Source of the DNA: Firmicutes bacterium UBA6113 | Lineage (GTDB): Bacteria; Bacillota; Clostridia; Tissierellales; Sedimentibacteraceae | DNA length: 64,000 bases | NCBI GenBank assembly: GCA_002422545.1 | Contig: DIWF01000027.1 | Location: forward strand, 62,001 to 126,000 | Reading direction: 5' to 3' | Shown: one piece after another, positions 1-8,227 of the stretch | How positions within the stretch are numbered: position 1 is the stretch's first letter | How the letters are laid out: every line of letters starts with the position of its first letter | The notes under the pieces: model-generated | What the model was told of the DNA's origin: nothing | The model's database searches: none | Seen by the model: the letters and a program-made list of their open reading frames with translations, nothing else | Program-made: the position numbers and the translations under genes

Positions 1-68
1 ATAAAAACTGCTCGCTTCCAATAAATGATATAAATGAACTTGTAAAAAAAATTTGTGAAATAACATAA
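1..68 (+). CDS. C-terminal end of an unidentified gene (partial)
   Basis: An open frame enters from the left edge and stops at TAA (66-68). Only about 22 residues are visible, ending DINELVKKICEIT. It is followed at once by an intrinsic terminator, which supports a real gene end, but the family cannot be recognised from so short a tail. Confidence 0.45.
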   Translation, partial: KNCSLPINDINELVKKICEIT

Positions 69-92
69 ACTCCAATACTGGGAGTTTTTTAT
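68..92 (+). terminator. Intrinsic terminator after the partial gene
   Basis: AACTCC, a six-base loop and GGGAGTT are followed by a T tract, immediately after the stop codon of the left-edge gene. Confidence 0.7.
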
Positions 93-251
93 TGTGATTG
101 ATTTTAAAGTAGTTTAAATGTAAAATTTGTGTAAAATAATTACAAAAAATATTTAATTTTTGCAGTGACAATGTTTTCATGTGATTATATACTTATTAGG
201 TGGGGTATTAATGCATTAACTTGATAAACAGCATAAGAAGGGTGGTGGAAT

Positions 252-1955
252 ATGGCTGGTTTTAATGACTTTAACAAATTGTTGGACATATTTAGCGACG
301 GAATAATAATTGTTGATCTTAAAAATAATTTTATTGTTAACCGTCAGTTTAAGAAATTATTCAACATTGAAAGTGAAGGACCGGACGAAGTAAGAAATAT
401 TATAAAATTGTACGATTTGTCGGATGTACTTAAAACTGAGGGGGTTTCAGTAAAGGAAATTGCTGTAGGGCTGAAAAAGATATCTGCAGAATCTTTCAGT
501 CAAAACAATGGTGATGAAAGTTTCACTTTGACTGTTTTCAAGGAGATTAAGGAAAATGATGTTGACAGAACTGAAATTGAGGAACTCAAACAAAGCCTCG
601 GCGTCATGAAAGACATTCTTGACAATGCCTATCAGGGAATAGTACTTGTCAACGAAGATGCCAAGATTATAAAATGGAATTATGAGAAGCTTTTTGGAAT
701 AAAGGAAGAAGATGTTCTTGGCAAATCCGTGGAAGACGTTATTGAAAACACCAGGCTTCACATGGTTGTAAAAACTGGAAACAAAGAATTGTACGACATA
801 CAAAGAATTCAGGGCCATGATATGATTGCCAGCAGAACTCCCATCATAAAGGACGGACATGTAATCGGAGCTGTGGGTACCGTGCTGTTTAAGGATGTTA
901 AGGAAGTTAAGGATCTGGCAAGGAAAATCAAGGTTCTTGAAAATACAGTTAATATATATAAAAGTGAAATCGGAAAAATGTACTATGCAAATTACACATT
1001 TGACCATATCATTGGGCAGAATGCCAAGATGGTAAAAATCAAGGAAATTGCCATAAAAGCCGCCAACTCTTCTTCAACAATTCTCATTGAAGGTGAAAGC
1101 GGAACAGGCAAGGAATATTTTGCCCATGCAATACATGATGCAAGCTTCAGAAGAAAGTCACCATTTGTGCGCATCAACTGTGCTGCCATTCCTCACGAAC
1201 TATTGGAATCTGAATTGTTCGGCTATGAAGAAGGTTCCTTTACAGGAGCCAGGAAGGAAGGCAAGATAGGAAAATTTGAACTGGCCAACGGCGGAACAGT
1301 GCTGCTGGATGAAATAAGTTCCATGCCCTTCAGCATGCAGGCAAAATTGCTGAGGGTTCTTGAAGAAAGAGAATTTGAAAGAATTGGCGGTAATGCAGCA
1401 ATAAGACTGGATGTTAAGGTCATCGCATGCACAAATGAAAATTTAAATAAACTGGTTGAAAAAGGACTTTTCAGGCACGATTTATACTTCAGGCTAAACG
1501 TTGTGGAGATAGAAATTCCTCCCCTGAAGGAGCGTCTGGACGACCTGGAGCTTTTATGCGAAGACATTTTAAACAGACAGCTTCAATCAGTTGGACTGGA
1601 ACCAAAAAAGCTCACAGAAAAGTCATTCCTGGCATTAAAATTGTACAACTGGCCTGGAAATGTGAGAGAGCTAAGAAATGTACTGGAAAGGGCTGCAAAT
1701 ATGTCATCAAATGGCTATATTGACTTGAACAATCTGCCTGACCACATCAGCAGCAAAATTTTGTGTGAAGAAGAAGTTGCTGATAAGAAACAGCTTAAGG
1801 AAAAGGTTGTGGAAATGGAAATAGACACAATTGTCAATGCCATAAAGATGTCAAACGGCAGCAGGACGGAAGCTGCCAAAAAGCTTGGTATACACCGTAC
1901 AGCCCTGTATAAAAAATTATCATCCTATGGAATTGACATTAAAGGAATAATGTAG
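252..1955 (+). CDS. PAS-domain sigma-54-dependent transcriptional activator (enhancer-binding protein)
   Basis: This 567-residue activator of sigma-54 RNA polymerase has an N-terminal PAS-like sensory region (about 1-100), a second PAS domain (about 112-225), an AAA+ ATPase with Walker A GESGTGKE (from residue 281), the sigma-54 contact loop GSFTGA (about 328-333) and Walker B LLDE (about D353). A Fis-type helix-turn-helix ends the protein (about 534-563). The start follows a GGTGG ribosome site. No receiver domain is present, so a small ligand or redox signal sensed by PAS is more likely than phosphorylation. Its last codons overlap the first of three dyads that precede a sigma-54 promoter, so it very probably controls the 3-hydroxybutyrate operon next to it. 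The ligand is unknown. Confidence 0.93.
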   Translation: MAGFNDFNKLLDIFSDGIIIVDLKNNFIVNRQFKKLFNIESEGPDEVRNIIKLYDLSDVLKTEGVSVKEIAVGLKKISAESFSQNNGDESFTLTVFKEIKENDVDRTEIEELKQSLGVMKDILDNAYQGIVLVNEDAKIIKWNYEKLFGIKEEDVLGKSVEDVIENTRLHMVVKTGNKELYDIQRIQGHDMIASRTPIIKDGHVIGAVGTVLFKDVKEVKDLARKIKVLENTVNIYKSEIGKMYYANYTFDHIIGQNAKMVKIKEIAIKAANSSSTILIEGESGTGKEYFAHAIHDASFRRKSPFVRINCAAIPHELLESELFGYEEGSFTGARKEGKIGKFELANGGTVLLDEISSMPFSMQAKLLRVLEEREFERIGGNAAIRLDVKVIACTNENLNKLVEKGLFRHDLYFRLNVVEIEIPPLKERLDDLELLCEDILNRQLQSVGLEPKKLTEKSFLALKLYNWPGNVRELRNVLERAANMSSNGYIDLNNLPDHISSKILCEEEVADKKQLKEKVVEMEIDTIVNAIKMSNGSRTEAAKKLGIHRTALYKKLSSYGIDIKGIM

Positions 1956-1968
1956 AACAATCTCTACA
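1951..1968. promoter_or_regulatory. Upstream activator site 1 (dyad)
   Basis: Perfect dyad TGTAGA-N6-TCTACA overlapping the stop codon of the activator gene. It is the first of three copies with identical spacing upstream of the sigma-54 promoter at 2167. Assignment as the binding site of the adjacent activator is inference. Confidence 0.75.
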
Positions 1969-1979
1969 CTCAAAATATT

Positions 1980-1997
1980 CGTAGAATTTTTTCTACA
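1980..1997. promoter_or_regulatory. Upstream activator site 2 (dyad)
   Basis: CGTAGA-N6-TCTACA, one mismatch from the other two copies. It starts 29 bp after copy 1, close to three helical turns, so dimers could stack on one face of the DNA. Confidence 0.7.
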
Positions 1998-2057
1998 CGG
2001 CAGTTTGTTTTGATAAATGAATTATTTGCTAACTTTATATTGAAATGGAAAATTTTA

Positions 2058-2075
2058 TGTAGACATGTGTCTACA
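2058..2075. promoter_or_regulatory. Upstream activator site 3 (dyad)
   Basis: TGTAGA-N6-TCTACA, a perfect dyad about 90 bp upstream of the -24 element. Enhancer sites for sigma-54 activators usually lie about 80-200 bp upstream, which fits all three copies. Confidence 0.75.
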
Positions 2076-2166
2076 TTTTTTTTTTGCTTTTTTTTAAGGG
2101 GCGAAATATCAATGAAAAAAACGTTTGATTTTCAACAGCAAAATAATTTATACAAATGCAACAATC

Positions 2167-2184
2167 TTGGCATAATGTTTGCTT
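2167..2184 (+). promoter_or_regulatory. Sigma-54 (-24/-12) promoter of the thiolase operon
   Basis: TTGGCAT-N5-TTGCT has the GG and GC doublets at the required spacing and differs from the TGGCAC-N5-TTGCT consensus at a single base. It lies about 60 bp before the thl start and downstream of the three activator dyads. Confidence 0.85.
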
Positions 2185-2244
2185 TATTTATAGCAGGTAA
2201 AATAATTAATTAATTTTATTAATATGAGCAAAAAGGAGGAAAAC

Positions 2245-3423
2245 ATGAAAGAGGTTGTAATTGTAAGTGCAGTGAGAACAGCCATTGGAAGTTTCGGAGG
2301 GTGTTTCAAGGATGTTCCAGCTGTAAAACTTGGAGCCGTTGTTGCAAAGGAAGCTCTCAAACGAGTAAACGTTAAACCTGAAATGGTAGACGAAGTAATT
2401 TTTGGAAATGTTCTTCAGGCAGGTATAGGACAAAACCTTGCAAGACAGGTTTCTGTGGCGGCAGGCATTCCATTTGAGGTGCCTTCAATGACAATTAACA
2501 AAGTTTGCGGTTCTGGTCTTAAGACTGTTGAATTGGCTGCACAGGCCATAATGCTTGGTGAAGCGGACATAATTCTTGCAGGCGGTGCAGAAAACATGAG
2601 CATGGCTCCTTACATACTTCCAAAAGCAAGATGGGGATTCAGAATGGGGGATAGTTCTGTTGTGGACACAATGGTGAGTGACGGTCTGACCGATATTTTC
2701 AACAACTACCACATGGGAATAACCGCAGAAAACATTGCAGAACAATGGAACATAACAAGAAAAGATCAGGATGAATTTTCGCTGAGGAGCCAGAACAGAG
2801 CTGAAAAGGCAATAAAAGAAGGCAGATTCAAGGATGAAATTGTTCCGGTTGAAATTCCTCAGAGAAAAGGGGACCCGGTTGTAATCGATACTGATGAATT
2901 TCCAAGAATCGGTGCCACCATAGAAAGTTTTGAAAAATTAAAACCAGCATTTAAAAAGGATGGCACTGTTACGGCAGGTTCATCTTCAGGCATAAATGAC
3001 GGAGCTGCTGCAGTCCTTTTGATGTCTAAGGAAAAGGCTGAAGAGCTGGGCATAAAAATTATGGCAACAGTTGTTTCATACGCATCTGCAGGAGTTGATC
3101 CGAAAATAATGGGATACGGTCCTGTGCCAGCATCAAGAAAGGCATTATCAAAGGCAAACATGAATATTGAAGACATTGACCTTGTGGAAGCAAATGAAGC
3201 TTTTGCAGCTCAGTCTCTGGCAGTTGTAAGAGACCTTCCTCTTGACCCGGAAAAAACAAATGTCAACGGAGGAGCAATTGCCCTGGGACACCCCATTGGA
3301 TGTTCTGGAACAAGAATTCTTGTTTCACTAATTCATGAAATGATTAAAAGAGATGTAAACACCGGCCTTGCAACACTTTGCATAGGTGGAGGGCAGGGAA
3401 CTGCATTAATTATAAAAAGATAG
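2245..3423 (+). CDS. thl: Acetyl-CoA C-acetyltransferase (thiolase)
   Basis: This 392-residue biosynthetic-type thiolase interconverts two acetyl-CoA with acetoacetyl-CoA and CoA. The acylated cysteine is C88 in KVCGSG, the substrate-shaping NEAFA motif is near residue 318, and the catalytic GHPIGCSGTR carries the second cysteine (C353). The start at 2245 is chosen because GGAGG lies just upstream; an in-frame ATG at 2224 precedes that site. It is the first gene after the sigma-54 promoter and lies 12 bp before ctfA. With the CoA-transferase and hydroxybutyrate dehydrogenase it would split acetoacetyl-CoA to acetyl-CoA during 3-hydroxybutyrate use, though the reaction is reversible. Confidence 0.95.
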   Translation: MKEVVIVSAVRTAIGSFGGCFKDVPAVKLGAVVAKEALKRVNVKPEMVDEVIFGNVLQAGIGQNLARQVSVAAGIPFEVPSMTINKVCGSGLKTVELAAQAIMLGEADIILAGGAENMSMAPYILPKARWGFRMGDSSVVDTMVSDGLTDIFNNYHMGITAENIAEQWNITRKDQDEFSLRSQNRAEKAIKEGRFKDEIVPVEIPQRKGDPVVIDTDEFPRIGATIESFEKLKPAFKKDGTVTAGSSSGINDGAAAVLLMSKEKAEELGIKIMATVVSYASAGVDPKIMGYGPVPASRKALSKANMNIEDIDLVEANEAFAAQSLAVVRDLPLDPEKTNVNGGAIALGHPIGCSGTRILVSLIHEMIKRDVNTGLATLCIGGGQGTALIIKR

Positions 3424-3435
3424 GAGGGAAAAAAT

Positions 3436-4089
3436 TTGAACAAGCTGATTTCTGTAGAAGAAGCTGTGAACATGATTCAAGACGGAATGACAATAATGGT
3501 CGGCGGATTTCTTGGATGCAGAAACCCATATGTATTGGTTGATGCACTGGTTGCAAAGGGAGTAAAGGACATTACTCTCATAGCAAATGACACGTCATTT
3601 CCCGAAATAGGCATTGGAAAACTCATTGTAAACAAACAGGTAAAAAAATTGATATCCTCTCACATAGGTACAAACAAGGAAACGGGCAATCAAATGAATT
3701 CCGGAGAACTTGAAGTTGAACTTGTTCCTCAGGGAACGCTGGCTGAACGAATAAGAGCTGCAGGAGCAGGACTGGGGGGAGTTTTGACTCCTACAGGACT
3801 TGGTACTATTGTAGCAGAAGGAAAAGATATAATCACTGTTGACGGCAGGGAATATCTGCTGGAAAAACCTCTTAGGGCAGATATTGCATTGATTGTTGGA
3901 GCAAAGGTTGATAAAAAGGGCAATGTGAGATACAAAAAGGCAACAAGAAACTTCAATCCATTAATGGCCACAGCAGCAGACATAGTAATTGTGGAAGCAG
4001 ATGAAATTGTTGAGGTTGGAGAAATTGATCCTGATGACGTTATGACTCCGGGAATTTTCGTAAATTATATAGTGGGAGGTAATGCGTGA
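3436..4089 (+). CDS. ctfA: Acetate/butyrate:acetoacetate CoA-transferase, subunit A
   Basis: The 217-residue alpha subunit of a family I 3-oxoacid CoA-transferase moves CoA between acetoacetate and acetate or butyrate. The N-terminal GGFLGCRNP glycine loop and the length fit AtoD/CtfA proteins. Translation starts at TTG behind AGGAGGG. Its TGA stop overlaps the ATG of ctfB by one base, indicating coupled translation of the two subunits. The acyl donor preference cannot be read from the sequence. Confidence 0.92.
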   Translation: MNKLISVEEAVNMIQDGMTIMVGGFLGCRNPYVLVDALVAKGVKDITLIANDTSFPEIGIGKLIVNKQVKKLISSHIGTNKETGNQMNSGELEVELVPQGTLAERIRAAGAGLGGVLTPTGLGTIVAEGKDIITVDGREYLLEKPLRADIALIVGAKVDKKGNVRYKKATRNFNPLMATAADIVIVEADEIVEVGEIDPDDVMTPGIFVNYIVGGNA

Positions 4090-4739
4090 TGGATGAAAAA
4101 GAATATATAGCAAGAAGAGTTGCAAAGGAACTTCATGATGGAGATGTGGTTAATCTTGGGATAGGCCTTCCTACAATGGTTGCAAACTTCATTCCTGAGG
4201 ACATTGAAATTACTCTGCAGTCTGAAAACGGATTTCTTGGAATGGGTCCTGTTCCTGAAAAGGGCGATGAAGATCCATACTTGGTTAACGCAGGCGGAAT
4301 TCACGTTACAGTCAATCCCGGCGGAGTGTTTTTTGACAGTGCAGAATCATTCCTCATAATAAGAGGAGGACATGTAAATGCAACGGTTCTTGGTGCCCTT
4401 GAAGTTGATGAAAAAGGAAACTTGGCAAATTGGATGGTTCCCGGCAAGATGGTTCCCGGCATGGGCGGTGCAATGGACCTTGTAACAGGGGCGAAAAAAG
4501 TTATTGTTGCCATGAATCACACAGCAAAAGGAAATCACAAAATTTTGAAACAATGCACACTTCCTTTGACTGCTGTAAATGCTGTTGACTTGATTATCAC
4601 TGAAATGGGAGTTATGGAAGTTTCAGACAAAGGAATTGTTCTTAAGGAAATCAATCCTGAATTCACAGTTGAACAGGTTCAGGCTGCAACAGGTGCTACA
4701 CTTATAATTGCAGAAGACTTAAAACCGATTGAAATATAA
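4089..4739 (+). CDS. ctfB: Acetate/butyrate:acetoacetate CoA-transferase, subunit B
   Basis: The 216-residue beta subunit carries the catalytic glutamate E46 in the SENG motif, which forms the glutamyl-CoA thioester intermediate, followed by GMGP. The ATG at 4089 sits in a TGATG overlap with ctfA; a GTG one codon earlier is possible but is closer to the ribosome site. It pairs with ctfA to form the heterodimeric transferase that activates acetoacetate made from 3-hydroxybutyrate. Confidence 0.92.
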   Translation: MDEKEYIARRVAKELHDGDVVNLGIGLPTMVANFIPEDIEITLQSENGFLGMGPVPEKGDEDPYLVNAGGIHVTVNPGGVFFDSAESFLIIRGGHVNATVLGALEVDEKGNLANWMVPGKMVPGMGGAMDLVTGAKKVIVAMNHTAKGNHKILKQCTLPLTAVNAVDLIITEMGVMEVSDKGIVLKEINPEFTVEQVQAATGATLIIAEDLKPIEI

Positions 4740-4754
4740 ATATGGAGGAGAAAA

Positions 4755-5516
4755 ATGTTAGAAAATAAAGTTTGTATAGTTACAGGAGCTGCCAGCGGCA
4801 TTGGCCTTGCCATAGCTGAAACATTTGCTAAAGATGGAGCTAAAGTTATCATGGCTGACATCAATGAAGAAAAGCTAAAGGAAGAAGCAGAGAGATTAGG
4901 CGGAGATTATTTCAAGACTGATTTAAGCAAAAGAGAAGACTGCAAAGGACTGGTGGACTTCACAGTTGAAAAATATTCCAAGGTTGATGTTCTTGTTAAT
5001 GTAGCAGGCATTCAGACTGTTTGCCCCATAGAAGAATTTCCGGAAGACAAATGGGATTTCATGATGGACTTGATGCTTACAGCTCCATTTTTGCTTACAA
5101 AATATGTATGGCCTACAATGAAACTTCAGGGATGGGGAAGAATATTAAATCTTAATTCAATTCATGGATTGGTTGCTTCAGAATTCAAGGTAGCTTATGT
5201 TTCAGCAAAGCATGGCCTTGGAGGACTGACAAAAGTAGCAGCATTGGAAGGAGCAAAATACGGAATAACTGTAAACTCAATTTGTCCTTCTTATGTAAGA
5301 ACTCCATTAGTTGACAAACAAATTGCGGACCAGGCAAAGACTCATGGAATTCCTGAAGAAAAAGTTATTTCTGACATCATGCTTCAGAAGGCTGCAGTTA
5401 AAAAACTTCTCGAACCAAATGATGTCGGTGAAGTTGCAAAATTCCTGTGCTCAGATACAGGTTCTTACATCACCGGAACAATGTTCACAATAGATTGCGG
5501 CTGGACCTGCGCTTAA
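4755..5516 (+). CDS. bdhA: 3-hydroxybutyrate dehydrogenase (short-chain dehydrogenase)
   Basis: This 253-residue SDR enzyme oxidises free 3-hydroxybutyrate to acetoacetate with NAD. It shows the nucleotide-binding TGAASGIG motif at residues 10-17, the catalytic serine in NSIHG, the YVSAK tyrosine-lysine pair and the CPSYVRTPLV segment typical of D-3-hydroxybutyrate dehydrogenases rather than 3-oxoacyl-ACP reductases. It lies 15 bp after ctfB behind GGAGG, and the adjacent permease supports use of an imported hydroxy acid. Stereospecificity is inferred from family resemblance. Confidence 0.87.
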   Translation: MLENKVCIVTGAASGIGLAIAETFAKDGAKVIMADINEEKLKEEAERLGGDYFKTDLSKREDCKGLVDFTVEKYSKVDVLVNVAGIQTVCPIEEFPEDKWDFMMDLMLTAPFLLTKYVWPTMKLQGWGRILNLNSIHGLVASEFKVAYVSAKHGLGGLTKVAALEGAKYGITVNSICPSYVRTPLVDKQIADQAKTHGIPEEKVISDIMLQKAAVKKLLEPNDVGEVAKFLCSDTGSYITGTMFTIDCGWTCA

Positions 5517-5522
5517 ACTTTA

Positions 5523-5546
5523 GGAGTGCAGCTCTTGCTGCACTCC
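5523..5546 (+). other. Intercistronic hairpin in the 3-hydroxybutyrate operon
   Basis: A perfect 10-bp stem GGAGTGCAGC / GCTGCACTCC with a TCTT loop lies between bdhA and the permease gene. It is followed by A-rich rather than T-rich sequence on the plus strand, so it looks more like a transcript-stability element than a terminator for this operon. Confidence 0.6.
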
Positions 5547-5571
5547 AAAAAATAAAAAGGAGGAAAATCAT

Positions 5572-6858
5572 ATGTTTGGTATCATTTTAGGATTAGTACT
5601 ATTGATGTTTTTAGCTTACAGAGGTTATTCAATATTGTGGGTTGCTCCTGTGTGTGCCCTTGTCGTGGGACTTACAGGAGGTCTGGATTTGTTGGGAATG
5701 TACAAAGATACATACATGACAGGTCTTGCAGGATACGTTAAATCATGGTTCCCTGTCTTCATGCTTGGAGCAATTTTCGGACATTTGATGGATTACACAG
5801 GAGCTGCTAAATCAATAGCTCACTGGCTTACTAAGACTCTTGGACCAAAGAGAGCAATTGTCGGCGTCGTAGTTGGATGCGGAGTATTGACTTATGGCGG
5901 CATAAGCTTGTTTGTTGTTGTATTTGCCATGTATCCTCTGGCTCTTGAACTTTTCAGAGAAGCAAACATAACAAGAAAACTAATTCCGGGCTCAATAGCA
6001 CTTGGTTCATTTACATTCACAATGACAGCAATTCCCGGAACTCCTCAGATTCAAAACATTATTCCTACAAATTATTATGGAACAACTCCAACAGCAGCTC
6101 CAATAATGGGTATTGTTGCAGCAGCTCTAATGTTCATACTCGGAGTTATGTGGCTGCAGTACAGAGAAAGAAAGTTCACGGCTGCAGGAGAAGTGTTTAC
6201 TGAACCTAAAAACAAGGAAGCCGTAGAAGTGGATTACAGCAGTCTTCCAAATCCATTTTTATCATTCCTTCCGTTGATTACAGTTATAGTTACAATGAAC
6301 TTTTTTGATTGGGACATTATTCTTGCATTATTAAGCGGAATAGTATTGTCTATGTTAATCAGCTTCAACAAATACCAGGGCTTCACAAAATCCATAAGCA
6401 ACGGTGCAGTTGGATCAATAACAGCTATATTAAATACGGCTGCAGCAGTTGGTTTCGGTACAGTTGTAAAAGCAGTTCCTGGATTTGCAACATTGACAGG
6501 AATACTCTTAAATGTACCGGGAACTCCTCTTATTTCAGAAGCAATAGCAGTTAACCTTTTGGCAGGAGCTACAGGTTCAGCTTCAGGCGGAATGAGCATA
6601 GCCCTTGAAGCATTGGGAGAAAAGTACTTGGCCATAGCCATGGAGACAGGCATAAGCCCTGCAGCATTCCACAGAGTTGCATCTTTGGCATCAGGCGGTC
6701 TTGATACACTTCCTCACAACGGAGCAGTGCTTACATTGCTTGCAGTAACAGGAATGACTCACAAGGATTCATATATTGACATATGCATGACCAGTTTAAT
6801 TCTTCCTATAGTATCATCTATCCCGGCTATACTTCTGGGAAGCCTTGGAATTTACTAA
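5572..6858 (+). CDS. GntP-family permease, probably for 3-hydroxybutyrate
   Basis: This 428-residue polytopic protein has about 12 hydrophobic segments and GntP/CitM-like features, including a glycine-rich early segment and the AIPGTPQIQN loop. GntP permeases carry small carboxylates such as gluconate. The location inside a 3-hydroxybutyrate operon, after the dehydrogenase and CoA-transferase, suggests uptake (or export) of 3-hydroxybutyrate or acetoacetate. Family assignment is firm; substrate is inference from context. A strong GGAGG ribosome site precedes the ATG. Confidence 0.85.
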   Translation: MFGIILGLVLLMFLAYRGYSILWVAPVCALVVGLTGGLDLLGMYKDTYMTGLAGYVKSWFPVFMLGAIFGHLMDYTGAAKSIAHWLTKTLGPKRAIVGVVVGCGVLTYGGISLFVVVFAMYPLALELFREANITRKLIPGSIALGSFTFTMTAIPGTPQIQNIIPTNYYGTTPTAAPIMGIVAAALMFILGVMWLQYRERKFTAAGEVFTEPKNKEAVEVDYSSLPNPFLSFLPLITVIVTMNFFDWDIILALLSGIVLSMLISFNKYQGFTKSISNGAVGSITAILNTAAAVGFGTVVKAVPGFATLTGILLNVPGTPLISEAIAVNLLAGATGSASGGMSIALEALGEKYLAIAMETGISPAAFHRVASLASGGLDTLPHNGAVLTLLAVTGMTHKDSYIDICMTSLILPIVSSIPAILLGSLGIY

Positions 6859-6885
6859 AATAAAATAACTATTAGGAGGGATAAT

Positions 6886-7833
6886 TTGAAACTTGAGGAC
6901 ATAAAAAAAATCGGAGTTGCCGGCGGCGGAACAATGGGCTCAGGAATTGCACAGATATTTGCTCAAAACGGCTATGAAGTTGTGGTGACAGACATAGCTG
7001 ATAAATATCTTGACAACACAAAAAGAATAATTCTGTTAAATCAAAAAACATTGATTGACGAAGGGCTGCTCACTGAAGAAAAGGCGCAGGAATCTCTTAA
7101 GAACATAAGTTATTCCACAGATAAAAACGTATTTTCTGATGCCGATATGATAATAGAGGCAATTATAGAAAAAATGGACATCAAGCAGGATTATTGGAAA
7201 GAAGTTGAATCAATTGCAAGACATGACTGCATTTTCGCAACAAACACTTCGGGCTTAAGCATTAACGGCATTTGTCAGAAGGTTGAAAACAAGGGAAGAT
7301 TCATCGGCATGCACTGGTGGAATCCTCCTCATATAATTCCGCTTATTGAACTTGTAAAGGCTGATGAGACAACAGAAGAAACAGTTAATTTATTAAAGGA
7401 GCTTGTTTCTAAAATAGGAAAAGAATCTGTGGTGGTTTTGAAGGATGTAAACGGCTTTATCGGAAACAGAATACAGTTTGCAGTGTACAGGGAAGCATTA
7501 AAAATCGTAGAAGATGGCATTGCAACAGTTGAAGATGTGGATAAGGCAATGAAGTACGGACCTGGATTCAGATATCCGGTGCTTGGACCTTTTGAAACAG
7601 CAGATCTTGGAGGATTGGATACTTTCTATTACATTTCAAGTTATTTGTTCAATGAATTAAGTGATGAAAAAAGGCCAACAAAACTGCAGCAAAATCTCAT
7701 GGACAGTCAGATGCTGGGAGTTAAATCAGGCAGAGGATGGTATGATTATTCTGACGGAAAAGGCGAAGAAGCAATGTCTAGAAGAGACAAGAACTTTTAC
7801 AAGATGCTTAAACACATTCACAAGGAAAAATAA
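6886..7833 (+). CDS. 3-hydroxyacyl-CoA dehydrogenase family protein
   Basis: This 315-residue NAD-dependent enzyme has an N-terminal Rossmann fold (GVAGGGTMGSGIAQ, about residues 6-19) and a C-terminal 3HCDH domain from about residue 186 (DVNGFIGNR). Translation starts at TTG after AGGAGGG. The dehydrogenase motif reads MHWWNPPH where butanoyl-CoA enzymes (Hbd, about 282 residues) usually read MHFFNP, and the protein is somewhat longer. It could be a 3-hydroxybutyryl-CoA dehydrogenase or act on a related hydroxy acid, as carnitine dehydrogenases of this family do. It is the last gene of the sigma-54 operon. Confidence 0.85.
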   Translation: MKLEDIKKIGVAGGGTMGSGIAQIFAQNGYEVVVTDIADKYLDNTKRIILLNQKTLIDEGLLTEEKAQESLKNISYSTDKNVFSDADMIIEAIIEKMDIKQDYWKEVESIARHDCIFATNTSGLSINGICQKVENKGRFIGMHWWNPPHIIPLIELVKADETTEETVNLLKELVSKIGKESVVVLKDVNGFIGNRIQFAVYREALKIVEDGIATVEDVDKAMKYGPGFRYPVLGPFETADLGGLDTFYYISSYLFNELSDEKRPTKLQQNLMDSQMLGVKSGRGWYDYSDGKGEEAMSRRDKNFYKMLKHIHKEK

Positions 7834-7846
7834 AATCAAGATATTT

Positions 7847-7876
7847 GGAAGCGGCTCACGGTCTTGGGCCGCTTCC
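7847..7876. terminator. Bidirectional hairpin between convergent genes
   Basis: GGAAGCGGC and GCCGCTTCC form a perfect 9-bp stem between the hydroxyacyl-CoA dehydrogenase gene and the convergent small membrane gene. The T tract is poor on both strands, so termination strength is uncertain. Confidence 0.6.
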
Positions 7877-7891
7877 AGCTATGTTTACTGG

Positions 7892-8092
7892 CTAGTTTTT
7901 GCTTTCGCTTTTTTCAGTGCTGGTATTATTGCTCTTTTTCTTAAATATAAATTGGTCAAACATTATGCCTAGTCCAATACCAATAGCTACAAGGAAAAAA
8001 GTTGCAGCACCTTCGATTTCAGGGCTTATAAGCGGAGCTCCAAAATAAGCTATTATTCCTAGAAGCACCGGCAATATTGCTTTTTTAATCAT
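7892..8092 (-). CDS. Small two-helix membrane protein, function unknown
   Basis: This 66-residue protein has two hydrophobic segments (about 4-22 and 28-47) and a charged lysine/serine-rich tail ending KSESKN. The ATG at 8092 (reading leftward) is preferred because AAGGAGG lies seven bases upstream; a GTG at 8101 would sit on top of that site. It is downstream of the structured RNA and two hairpins on the same strand, so its expression may depend on read-through. I do not recognise the family. Confidence 0.6.
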   Translation of the reverse strand: MIKKAILPVLLGIIAYFGAPLISPEIEGAATFFLVAIGIGLGIMFDQFIFKKKSNNTSTEKSESKN

Positions 8093-8135
8093 TTCAGTCA
8101 CCTCCTTCCATTAAGATATTTCTTATTGTGGGATA

Positions 8136-8172
8136 GACAAAAAAACAGATAACCAAAAACTGATGGTTATCC
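8136..8172 (-). terminator. Second minus-strand terminator-like hairpin
   Basis: On the minus strand GATAACCATC, a short loop and GGTTATC are followed by a T-rich run. Its 5' arm is also complementary to the 3' arm of the hairpin at 8200-8227, so the two could be alternative structures. Confidence 0.55.
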
Positions 8173-8199
8173 ATATGGGGGCAGAATATATTAAGCAAT

Positions 8200-8227
8200 A
8201 AAAAAGGATAACCATAAATGGCTATCC
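8200..8227 (-). terminator. Intrinsic terminator of the structured RNA
   Basis: On the minus strand GGATAGCCAT, a five-base loop and GTTATCC (one G-T pair) are followed by six T residues. Confidence 0.75.

Noticed and set aside
2010..2213. 67-codon open frame between the activator gene and thl
   Set aside because: It runs over the third enhancer dyad and the sigma-54 promoter, has no ribosome site and its translation is low-complexity (FFFCFFL).
7847..7876. Attachment site or transposon end
   Set aside because: The inverted repeat sits between convergent genes and is best explained as a terminator; no integrase or transposase occurs in the window.
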